Shown here piece by piece: positions 1 through 5,153 of a stretch of DNA of 5,153 nt. The DNA is from Armatimonadota bacterium (GTDB taxonomy: Bacteria > Armatimonadota > Fimbriimonadia > Fimbriimonadales > Fimbriimonadaceae): NCBI GenBank assembly GCA_003516955.1, contig DPBN01000296.1:1-5153 (forward strand), in the 5' to 3' direction. Every line of letters begins with the position of its first letter. Positions within the stretch are counted from its first letter, which is position 1. The translations under genes and the position numbers were made by a program. The notes beneath the pieces are model-generated. The model was not told where the DNA came from. It saw only the letters and a program-made list of their open reading frames with translations, and did no database searches.

Positions 1-35
1 CCCGCGCGCCCCCACGAGTTTCCATCCGGTAGGCT

Positions 36-42
36 GAGGGAG
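36..42 (+). promoter_or_regulatory. Shine-Dalgarno region of the aminotransferase gene
   Basis: The purine run GAGGGAG lies just before the ATG at 44. Its GAGG part (36-39) leaves a 4-base spacer, which is short but usable. An in-frame TGA at 35-37 rules out a longer start in this frame. The first 43 bases hold nothing else I can name; this TGA could equally be the end of an upstream gene, which is too short to support. Confidence 0.5.
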
Positions 43-43
43 T

Positions 44-1189
44 ATGCCGTTCCTGCCGTTCGCCCTGCCGGACATCGGCGACGAGGAGATCGCCGAGGTC
101 GTCGACGCGCTTCGCTCCGGGTGGCTGACCACGGGGCCCAAGACAAAGCGGTTCGAGGAGCTGTTTTCGGAGCTCATGGGCGGTGCCCACGCGATCGCGG
201 TCAACTCCGCGACGGCCGGCCTGCATCTGGCCCTGGAGGCGATGGGCGTCGGGCCGGGAGACGAGGTCATCACCACTCCGTACACGTTCACGGCCACTGC
301 CGAGGTCGTCCGGTACCTCGGCGCCCACCCGGTGTTCGTGGACATCGACCCCGTCACGCTGAACATCGACCCGGCAGGCATCGAGGCCAAGATCACGCCC
401 CGAACCAAGGTGATCGAGCCGGTGCACTTCGCCGGGCTGGCCTGCGACATGGACCCGATCCTCCGAGTGGCGTTCCGGCACGGCCTGCGCGTGCTCGAGG
501 ATGCGGCCCACAGCCTGCCGACCACCTACAAGGGCCGGCTGATCGGCACGCTGGACAGCGACGTCGCCGTGTTCAGCTTCTACGCCACCAAGACGCTGGC
601 CACCGGCGAGGGCGGGATGATCGTGACCCGGTGCGACGACACCGCCAAGCGGTGCCGCACGATGCGCCTCCACGGCATCGACCGGGACGCCTTCGCGCGC
701 TACACCTCGGACAAGCCCGCTTGGTACTACGAGGTGGTCGCCCCCGGCTACAAGTACAACATGACCGACCTTGCGGCGGCGATCGGCATCCATCAGCTCG
801 CCAAGCTCGTCCGCTTCCAGAAACGGCGCGAGGCCATGGCGAGGCGCTACGACGAGGCGTTCGCGGACCTGCCGCTGATCCTTCCGGCCCACGCGCCCGA
901 GGGCGACACCCACGCGTGGCACCTGTACGTGGTGCGAATCAAGCCGGAAGCCGGCATCGGACGCGACGAGTTCATCCGCCGGGCCTCCGAGATGGGGATC
1001 GGATGCAGCGTGCACTTCATTCCGCTGCACCTGCACCCCTACTGGAGGGACACCTACGGACTGAAGCCGGAGGACTTCCCCAACGCCACCGAGGCGTTCC
1101 GAGGGGCCGTCAGCCTGCCGCTCTACACCAAGATGACGGACGAAGACCAGGAGCGCGTGATCTCGGTCGTTCGCACGCTCCTGGCCTAG
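44..1189 (+). CDS. DegT/DnrJ/EryC1/StrS-family PLP-dependent sugar aminotransferase
   Basis: This 381-residue protein is a fold-type I PLP enzyme of the family that transfers an amino group, usually from glutamate, to a keto sugar bound to a nucleotide. Such enzymes supply amino sugars for surface polysaccharides, lipopolysaccharide or natural products in the cytoplasm. Family landmarks are in order: the [10 protein letters not shown] entry near residues 25-34, the cofactor-contact segment [11 protein letters not shown] (54-64), the LEDAAHS motif with the pyridine-contacting Asp153, the Schiff-base lysine Lys183 in [13 protein letters not shown], and GYKYNMTD (235-242) with Asn239. [12 protein letters not shown] (324-335) is typical of the C-terminal domain. 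Having lysine rather than histidine at 183 argues for an aminotransferase and against the related sugar 3-dehydratases. Length is normal. The ATG is the first possible start after an in-frame TGA at 35-37, with a GAGG at 36-39. The exact sugar substrate cannot be read, and no NDP-sugar genes lie in the window. Confidence 0.95.
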   Translation: MPFLPFALPDIGDEEIAEVVDALRSGWLTTGPKTKRFEELFSELMGGAHAIAVNSATAGLHLALEAMGVGPGDEVITTPYTFTATAEVVRYLGAHPVFVDIDPVTLNIDPAGIEAKITPRTKVIEPVHFAGLACDMDPILRVAFRHGLRVLEDAAHSLPTTYKGRLIGTLDSDVAVFSFYATKTLATGEGGMIVTRCDDTAKRCRTMRLHGIDRDAFARYTSDKPAWYYEVVAPGYKYNMTDLAAAIGIHQLAKLVRFQKRREAMARRYDEAFADLPLILPAHAPEGDTHAWHLYVVRIKPEAGIGRDEFIRRASEMGIGCSVHFIPLHLHPYWRDTYGLKPEDFPNATEAFRGAVSLPLYTKMTDEDQERVISVVRTLLA

Positions 1190-1198
1190 CCCGACCCC

Positions 1199-2194
1199 TC
1201 AGTATTTGCGGCTTGCGAACTCCTTCCGCGCGGCCTCCCGGTCGAACATCCGGTCCTGCACCACGGTCCACTTGGGCAGCTTCTTGCCCGCCAGCGCGGC
1301 CTCGACGGCGTCGAAGGCCATGGGCCCGAGGAGCGGGTTGCACTCGACGGTCAGGTTCAGCTTGCCGTCGATCAGGGCTTGGAAGGCGTCCCGCACGCCG
1401 TCGATCGACACGATCAGCAGGTCTTTGCCGGGCTTCAGACCCGCCTCCTCGATCGCTTGGATCGCCCCCAGGGCCATGTCGTCGTTGTGCGCGAACACCG
1501 CGCCGAACTTCTTGCCCGACTTCAGGAACGCCTCCATGGCCTCCTTGCCCTTGGTGCGGGTGAAGTCGCCGGACTGCGAGAGCACGATCTTCAGCTTCGG
1601 GTTTTTGGCGATCCCCTGCTCGAAGCCCTTCTTGCGGTCGATCGCCGGCGCCGCACCGGGCGTGCCCTGCAGCTCGGCGATCCCGATCTCCGCCTCCGGC
1701 CGGTTCTTGGTCTGCTCGGCGAGCCACTCGCCCGCCATCCGTCCCTCGGCCACGAAGTCCGAGGCGATCAGGGTGGCGTAGAGCGAGTCGTCCTGCACCT
1801 TCACGCCGCGATCCACGAGCACCACCGGCACCCCCGCCTCCTTGGCCTCCCTCAGCACGGCATCCCAGCCCGTCTCCACAACCGGCGCCAGGATGATCGC
1901 GTCGACCTTTTGCGCCAAGAAGCTGCGGATCGCCTTGATCTGGTTCTCCTGCTTCTGCTGGGCGTCGCTGAACTTCAGCTCCACGCCGCGCTTGGCGGCC
2001 TCCTCGCGGATGGACTGCGTCTCCGCCGTCCTCCAGCCGCTCTCGGCGCCGATCTGGCTGAACCCGACGGTGAGCTTCTTCCCACCGCCGCCGCTCGCCG
2101 CTCCGCCAGAGGCCTCGGTCCCCTCGCTCTTGGGGCCGCAGCCCGCCGCGCACGCCATGGCCGCCGCCGCGGCCCAAGCAACCCACTGTCTCAT
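1199..2194 (-). CDS. YtfQ-like sugar ABC transporter substrate-binding lipoprotein
   Basis: This 331-residue protein is a periplasmic-binding-protein fold I (ribose/galactofuranose type) sugar receptor. It would bind a sugar outside the cytoplasmic membrane and hand it to an ABC permease. Residues 1-19 are a lipoprotein signal: Arg2, a hydrophobic Ala-rich core and the lipobox AAGC with acylated Cys19. A Gly/Ser/Glu-rich tether (20-40) follows. The mature domain starts at LTVGFSQIGAESGWRTAET (41-59). It then carries QQKQENQIKAIRSFLAQ (79-95), APVVETGW (103-110), ELQGTPG (174-180) with AIDRKKGF (184-191), SQSGDFTRTKGKE (206-218), AHNDDMALGAIQAIEEAGLKPGKD (235-258) and SIDGV (263-267). As I recall the E. 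coli YtfQ sequence, these segments match almost word for word, so galactofuranose or a similar furanose is the best ligand guess. The start is the ATG of an ATGA overlap with the hydrolase gene; longer upstream starts would lose the signal peptide. No permease or ATPase gene follows. Confidence 0.94.
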   Translation of the reverse strand: MRQWVAWAAAAAMACAAGCGPKSEGTEASGGAASGGGGKKLTVGFSQIGAESGWRTAETQSIREEAAKRGVELKFSDAQQKQENQIKAIRSFLAQKVDAIILAPVVETGWDAVLREAKEAGVPVVLVDRGVKVQDDSLYATLIASDFVAEGRMAGEWLAEQTKNRPEAEIGIAELQGTPGAAPAIDRKKGFEQGIAKNPKLKIVLSQSGDFTRTKGKEAMEAFLKSGKKFGAVFAHNDDMALGAIQAIEEAGLKPGKDLLIVSIDGVRDAFQALIDGKLNLTVECNPLLGPMAFDAVEAALAGKKLPKWTVVQDRMFDREAARKEFASRKY

Positions 2195-4437
2195 CGTTCC
2201 TTCTCCTTCGGTTCCTTGGGGAGCGGAACCACGTCCACGATCCCCACATCGATGTACTGCCCGCCCGCCGTGTTGCGCACCCTCACCGCGAGCGTGTGCC
2301 GGCCCTTGCGCAGAGAGCCGAGCCCCGCGGCCTGTACAGGCACCAGCGTGTACCCCACGGTGTAGCCCTTCAACGAGGCGAGAAGCTTGCCGTCCAGGTA
2401 CACCTCGCAGTCCTCGTCGTGGTGGACGCGCAGGGCCGGTCGTCGCAGCCGGACGGTCTCCGGCGCCTCGAAGGTCCTCCGGATCCAAAGCTCGCTTCCG
2501 CTCCAGACGGTCCTCACGACGGCTCCGGGCGTGCCGGTCGTCCCGAACCCCGCCTTGCCCAGCTTCCACGAGGAGTCGTCGAAGGAAGGCTCGAACCAGT
2601 TCTCGGGAGGCTTCTCCGTGGTCCAGCGCCACTCCAGGCCAACGCTTTGGGAATCTGGAACCACGGTTCGAACCTCAGGCGCCGGCCCGAAGAGAGCCCG
2701 AATGGCCTTCCGCAGGCGGCCCTCGTCGACCTTGAGCACCTCGCGGTCGTACGTGAGGAACCCGTTGGCCTCGATCTCGACGTCCGTCGTCTGCGTGTAG
2801 ACCGCCGCCGACAGCCCGGGCTCGGAGATCAGCGGGTGGAGCTGCTCGTAGAGCTCCACGGCCCGGCGCGTCAGCGCCTCGCGGTCCTGGAACGACTGGT
2901 AGCCCCAGTTGCCCTGCTCCTGCCACATGTGCCCCGGGACCGGAAGACCGAGTCCGCCGAACTCGCCGAGAACGGCCGCTCGGCGGGCCTCCGGGGCGGG
3001 GGCCTGAGGTCCGGGGTAGACGTGGATGTCGACGACGTCGCCGACCTTGTGGTCGGTCCAACCGGACGCGTTGTTCACCAGGCGCGTGGGGTCCAGCCTC
3101 TTCACGCGCTCCGTGAGGCGCTCGGTGTCGTACTGGCCCCAGCCCTCGTTGAACACGACCCACATGAGGATGGACGGGTGGTTGAACCTGCCCTCGACCA
3201 TCCGGTCGAGCTCCGCCTCGAACTGCCTCTGGTCGGCCTCCGGCATCGGTCGGGCGCCGAACCCCGAGGGCATGTCTTGGAACACCGCCAGGCCCAGCTT
3301 GTCGCACAGGTAGTACCACCGCTCCGGCTCCACCTTCACGTGCTTGCGGGCCAGATTCATGCCCAGCCGCTTGGTCGCCTCGATGTCGAAGCGCAGGGCC
3401 TCCTCCGTCGGCGCTGTGTACAGCCCGTCAGGCCAGTAGCCTTGGTCGAGGAACCCGACGAGGAACAGCGGCTTGCCGTTCAAGAGGATCCGCACCTTGC
3501 CGTCCGGGGCCTTCCCGACCTCGACCTTCCTCATGCCGAAGTAGCCGTCGACCCGGTCCACGGTCCTTCCGTTTCGCAGGACGTGGATTCGGAGCCCATA
3601 GAGGAACGGCCGCTCGGGCGACCAGAGCTTGGGACTCTCCAGCCTCAGTCCGAGCGGCCCGCCCGCCGCGGCCTCGGACCGTGCGACCACCGTGCGGCCG
3701 TCCAGAGCCTCGGCCCTCACCCGAACGCCCTGTGAGGGTCCCGAGAGCCGGACCTCCAGCCTCAGCTCCGAGCGGTCCACATCCGGCACCGCGCGGTACG
3801 AGGCGACCGACGTCTCGGGCACCGGCTCCATCCACACGGTCTGCCACAGGCCGGTCACGGGCGTGTAGAAGATGCCCTCCGGGCGCCGGACCTGCTTGCC
3901 GCGCGCCTGGGGACCGGCGTCGGTGGGGTCCCAAGCGGTCACGAGAATCTCGGCCTCGGCATCGTTCTTGGCCAGCGCCTCGGTCACGTCGAACGAGAAG
4001 CCGTCGTACCCGCCGCGGTGCTCGCCGACCGGCACGCCGTTCACCCAGACGCGGGTCTCCCAGTCCGAGGCGCCGAAGTGCAGCAGCACCCGCTTCCCGC
4101 GCCAAGAAGCGGGAATCGCCACCTTGCGCCGGTACCACACCCGCTGGTTCTCCGTCGGAATCAGGCCGATGCCGCCCAGCTGGCTCTCAACGGCGAACGG
4201 CACCAGGATCCTGCGGTCCATCGTCGGCGGGGCGGTCGCGGACCGGTCGCTGACGGCGAAGTCCCACCGCCCGTTGAGGTTCAGCCACTCCTTCCGCGCC
4301 ATCGTAGGGCGGGGGTACTCGGGCCAGGGCGCGGCCGGGTCCACCTGGTCCGCCCATCGCGTCCGCAGCTTCGGGGCCTCAGCGGACACCGAAGCCACCC
4401 CAACGACCAACAGCAACGAGATGATCGCCTTCCACAT
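2191..4437 (-). CDS. Secreted glycoside hydrolase family 2 enzyme with extra C-terminal beta-sandwich
   Basis: This 748-residue enzyme should hydrolyse terminal beta-linked sugars from oligo- or polysaccharides with retention of configuration. Residues 1-19 form a Sec signal peptide (MWK, hydrophobic core, likely cut after VSA), so it acts outside the cytoplasm. The order is a GH2 N-terminal jelly roll (about 45-205, with TRVWVNGVPVGEHRGGYDGF at 128-147), an Ig-like domain (about 210-305, ending LWSPERPFLYGL...GYFGMRKVEV), and a catalytic TIM barrel (about 306-585). The acid/base is Glu431 in VVFNEGWGQ and the nucleophile is Glu492 in LGEFGGLG. RKHVKVEPERWYYLCDKLGL (364-383) and TDVEIEANGFLTYDRE (551-566) are typical of this GH2 branch. 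A second jelly-roll-like module fills about 598-737. Both catalytic acids are present, so it should be active. Substrate is open: GH2 covers beta-galactosidases, glucuronidases, mannosidases and others. It is the first gene of a two-gene operon with a YtfQ-like receptor. The ATG at 4437 gives the only full signal peptide. Confidence 0.95.
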   Translation of the reverse strand: MWKAIISLLLVVGVASVSAEAPKLRTRWADQVDPAAPWPEYPRPTMARKEWLNLNGRWDFAVSDRSATAPPTMDRRILVPFAVESQLGGIGLIPTENQRVWYRRKVAIPASWRGKRVLLHFGASDWETRVWVNGVPVGEHRGGYDGFSFDVTEALAKNDAEAEILVTAWDPTDAGPQARGKQVRRPEGIFYTPVTGLWQTVWMEPVPETSVASYRAVPDVDRSELRLEVRLSGPSQGVRVRAEALDGRTVVARSEAAAGGPLGLRLESPKLWSPERPFLYGLRIHVLRNGRTVDRVDGYFGMRKVEVGKAPDGKVRILLNGKPLFLVGFLDQGYWPDGLYTAPTEEALRFDIEATKRLGMNLARKHVKVEPERWYYLCDKLGLAVFQDMPSGFGARPMPEADQRQFEAELDRMVEGRFNHPSILMWVVFNEGWGQYDTERLTERVKRLDPTRLVNNASGWTDHKVGDVVDIHVYPGPQAPAPEARRAAVLGEFGGLGLPVPGHMWQEQGNWGYQSFQDREALTRRAVELYEQLHPLISEPGLSAAVYTQTTDVEIEANGFLTYDREVLKVDEGRLRKAIRALFGPAPEVRTVVPDSQSVGLEWRWTTEKPPENWFEPSFDDSSWKLGKAGFGTTGTPGAVVRTVWSGSELWIRRTFEAPETVRLRRPALRVHHDEDCEVYLDGKLLASLKGYTVGYTLVPVQAAGLGSLRKGRHTLAVRVRNTAGGQYIDVGIVDVVPLPKEPKEKER
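2203..2208 (-). promoter_or_regulatory. Shine-Dalgarno of the binding-protein gene, inside the hydrolase 3' end
   Basis: On the minus strand AAGGAG ends 8 bases before the ATG at 2194, an ideal spacing. It lies wholly within the last codons of the upstream hydrolase gene, whose TGA overlaps this ATG. This supports the choice of start and suggests translational coupling. Two further AAGGA repeats flank it at about 2198-2202 and 2213-2217. Confidence 0.75.
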
Positions 4438-4441
4438 TTCA

Positions 4442-4445
4442 CTCC
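4442..4445 (-). promoter_or_regulatory. Weak Shine-Dalgarno of the hydrolase gene
   Basis: On the minus strand GGAG lies 4 bases before the ATG at 4437, a shorter spacer than usual. It is the only SD-like sequence near this start, and no other start would leave a complete signal peptide. Confidence 0.45.
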
Positions 4446-4484
4446 CGAGGGGACGGGCTCTCTTCGGAAAAACGCCCGGCGACC

Positions 4485-4513
4485 CCTAAAGAAAGCCGTC
4501 CGCCACCCGACAA
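4485..4513 (-). promoter_or_regulatory. Candidate promoter for the hydrolase/binding-protein operon
   Basis: Read on the minus strand, TTGTCG (4513-4508) and TTTAGG (4490-4485) are separated by 17 bases, the ideal spacing for a housekeeping sigma factor. They match the consensus at 4 of 6 and 3 of 6 positions. The -10 element would sit 47 bases upstream of the ATG at 4437. The match is weak and this phylum's promoter consensus is unknown, so it is only a candidate. Confidence 0.2.
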
Positions 4514-4535
4514 TCCTACTGGGTGAAATCCGCGT

Positions 4536-4547
4536 TTTGCCCGCAAA
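4536..4547. promoter_or_regulatory. Short inverted repeat, candidate operator
   Basis: TTTGC and GCAAA face each other across a 2-base centre (CC). This is a compact perfect dyad between the two divergent genes, 20 bases before the ATG at 4568. Dyads of this size are typical of helix-turn-helix repressor sites, and carbohydrate operons are often controlled that way. No regulator gene is visible, and a 10-base match can arise by chance. Confidence 0.22.
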
Positions 4548-4567
4548 CCTGAAGTGGATTCGTAGAG

Positions 4568-5153
4568 ATGCCGGTTCAAAACGTCGAGTGCCAGATCGCG
4601 AGGCTCCAAATCGGCCGATTCCTCAAGGGCGAGGTCCTTCCGCCCGACATGATGGCCCAGCTGGAGGCGCACATCGGCCGATGCCCCGGATGCCGAGCCG
4701 AGCTCGCCGGACGCAAGGCCGAGCTTCAGGCGCTCGCCAACGGACGCAAGGAGACCGCGACGGAGGCGGCGCCGACCTCATCCCCCTCATCCGAGCGTCC
4801 CGCGCAGGCCCGACCCTCGGCCCCGTTTCCGAAGTCCGAAGCACCCCGCAAGGCCGCCGTCGCCACCCCGCCCGCGGCGGCCCCCTTTCCTTGGAAGGCC
4901 CTGGCGTACTCGCTGGCCCTCGCCGGCGTGCTGGTGGCCATGAGCTTCGTCGCCAAGGACCCCACCGCCCTGCTCGGCCCACGGCTCGAGTCGCCGGCCG
5001 CCGAACCCTCCGGAAACGCCGCCCCGCGGACCGTCGTCCGCGCCACGGCGCAAGCGGAAACGACGGCCGCGTCCTTCCCAACGATCTACGTTCCGTCGAT
5101 GGAGGAGCCGATCGACCGGGAGGCCCTGCAGGCGTCGGCATCCGCCGAACCCG
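4568..5153 (+). CDS. Anti-sigma-factor-like zinc-finger membrane protein, 3' end outside window
   Basis: The visible 195 residues run off the right edge without a stop. Residues 1-46 form a zf-HC2/ZAS-type domain: Cys8, then FLKGEVLPP, then His35-x3-Cys39-x2-Cys42 followed by RAEL. Ligand order and spacing fit the zinc anti-sigma domain that sequesters ECF sigma factors in the cytoplasm. A Pro/Ala/Ser-rich, likely unstructured linker spans about 63-106. One transmembrane helix covers about 111-129 (ALAYSLALAGVLVAMSFVA), followed by another Ala/Pro-rich stretch that would face outward. The domain order of cytoplasmic zinc finger, linker, single helix and outer region is that of membrane-anchored anti-sigma factors. 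Such genes normally follow their sigma gene, but here the upstream neighbour is a divergent hydrolase, so the partner is missing or lies downstream. Some zf-HC2 proteins are not anti-sigma factors. The ATG is the first start after an in-frame TGA at 4550-4552; no strong SD precedes it. Confidence 0.82.
   Translation, partial: MPVQNVECQIARLQIGRFLKGEVLPPDMMAQLEAHIGRCPGCRAELAGRKAELQALANGRKETATEAAPTSSPSSERPAQARPSAPFPKSEAPRKAAVATPPAAAPFPWKALAYSLALAGVLVAMSFVAKDPTALLGPRLESPAAEPSGNAAPRTVVRATAQAETTAASFPTIYVPSMEEPIDREALQASASAEP

Larger units (their letters stand above)
4438..4567. promoter_or_regulatory. Divergent intergenic control region
   Basis: These 130 bases separate the leftward hydrolase/binding-protein operon from the rightward anti-sigma-like gene. 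They must contain the operon promoter and, unless the zinc-finger gene uses an unusual arrangement, its promoter as well. The region is visibly richer in A and T runs than the flanking genes (for example around 4467-4472, 4487-4493 and 4535-4538). No terminator-like hairpin with a T run is present. Candidate sub-sites are listed separately. Confidence 0.7.

Noticed and set aside
121..1563. Plus-strand 480-codon frame overlapping the aminotransferase and the 3' end of the binding-protein gene
   Set aside because: It is an Arg/Pro/Gly-rich shifted frame; the aminotransferase frame has all the catalytic motifs.
1110..2249. Minus-strand 379-codon frame overlapping the binding-protein gene
   Set aside because: It is a shifted frame of the same gene, dominated by Arg and Gly with no domain pattern. 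The binding-protein frame is unambiguous.
1199..2632. A 477-codon open frame for the binding protein starting far inside the hydrolase gene
   Set aside because: The first 146 residues are Arg-rich and unlike any domain, and they overlap the conserved end of the hydrolase. The ATG at 2194 has a good Shine-Dalgarno site and starts a proper lipoprotein signal.
1379..3735. Long plus-strand open frames (1379-2365 and 2296-3735) opposite the binding-protein and hydrolase genes
   Set aside because: Their translations are low-complexity and rich in Leu, Arg, Pro and Gly, as expected for the antisense of GC-rich genes. The minus-strand frames carry clear family motifs throughout.
4442..4457. Hairpin over the hydrolase Shine-Dalgarno (CCCG/CGGG arms at 4444-4447 and 4454-4457)
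   Set aside because: The stem has only four base pairs with a 6-base loop. Stems like this are common by chance in such GC-rich DNA, so it does not support a riboswitch or thermometer call.
4537..4565. Possible plus-strand promoter TTGCCC with TCGTAG 17 bases later
   Set aside because: The -10 match is poor and would end only 2 bases before the start codon, leaving no room for a leader.
4439..4672. Minus-strand 77-codon frame ending just before the hydrolase start, as if it were the first gene of the operon
   Set aside because: Its placement (TGA one base before the ATG) was tempting. However, about 100 bases of it are antisense to the zinc-finger domain, the rest crosses the promoter region, and the peptide shows no recognisable pattern.
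4623..5141. Minus-strand 172-codon frame opposite the zinc-finger gene
   Set aside because: It is composed largely of Arg, Pro, Gly and Ala. The plus-strand frame has a complete Cys/His ligand set and a transmembrane helix, and explains the region better.
1..5153. tRNA, rRNA, CRISPR arrays, insertion sequences or prophage signatures
   Set aside because: I saw no transposase-like protein, no regularly spaced repeats and no RNA-gene consensus. The genes are contiguous and of similar composition.

Overview
The window is 5153 bases of GC-rich bacterial DNA. It holds three complete protein-coding genes and one gene cut by the right edge. Third codon positions are mostly G or C. The set includes a Sec-exported glycoside hydrolase, a lipoprotein sugar-binding protein and a membrane-anchored zinc anti-sigma-like protein. 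This suggests a free-living heterotroph that scavenges carbohydrates. Armatimonadota or a planctomycete/verrucomicrobial-type genome is a reasonable guess, but nothing here fixes the phylum, so treat it as low confidence.

Layout: (1) Positions 44-1189, plus strand: a DegT/DnrJ/EryC1/StrS-family PLP-dependent sugar aminotransferase. (2) Positions 1199-2194, minus strand: a lipoprotein substrate-binding protein closely resembling YtfQ, the galactofuranose-binding protein of E. coli. It converges on the aminotransferase with only 9 bases between the stop codons. (3) Positions 2191-4437, minus strand: a secreted family 2 glycoside hydrolase with an extra C-terminal beta-sandwich. Its stop codon overlaps the start of the binding-protein gene (ATGA), so genes 3 and 2 form a tight two-gene operon transcribed leftward. 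(4) Positions 4438-4567: a 130-base divergent intergenic region that must carry the operon promoter and probably the control signals of the next gene. (5) Positions 4568 to the right edge, plus strand: the first 195 codons of a zinc-finger (zf-HC2/ZAS-type) anti-sigma-like protein with one transmembrane segment.

How the parts may work together: the hydrolase would release a sugar outside the cytoplasmic membrane, and the co-translated lipoprotein would capture it. The permease and ATPase genes expected for such a transporter are not in the operon, because it ends at the convergent aminotransferase gene. The transporter core must be encoded elsewhere, or the binding protein serves another role. 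The pairing with a YtfQ-like protein makes a furanoside such as galactofuranose a plausible target, but the GH2 sequence alone does not show its substrate. The aminotransferase is on the other strand and looks functionally separate; it probably belongs to an NDP-sugar or surface-polysaccharide pathway to the left. No RNA gene, mobile element, CRISPR array or convincing terminator is visible. I see no clear evidence of a wholly new system. The most interesting points are the transporter-less GH2/YtfQ-like pair and the divergent anti-sigma-like gene with no sigma factor beside it.
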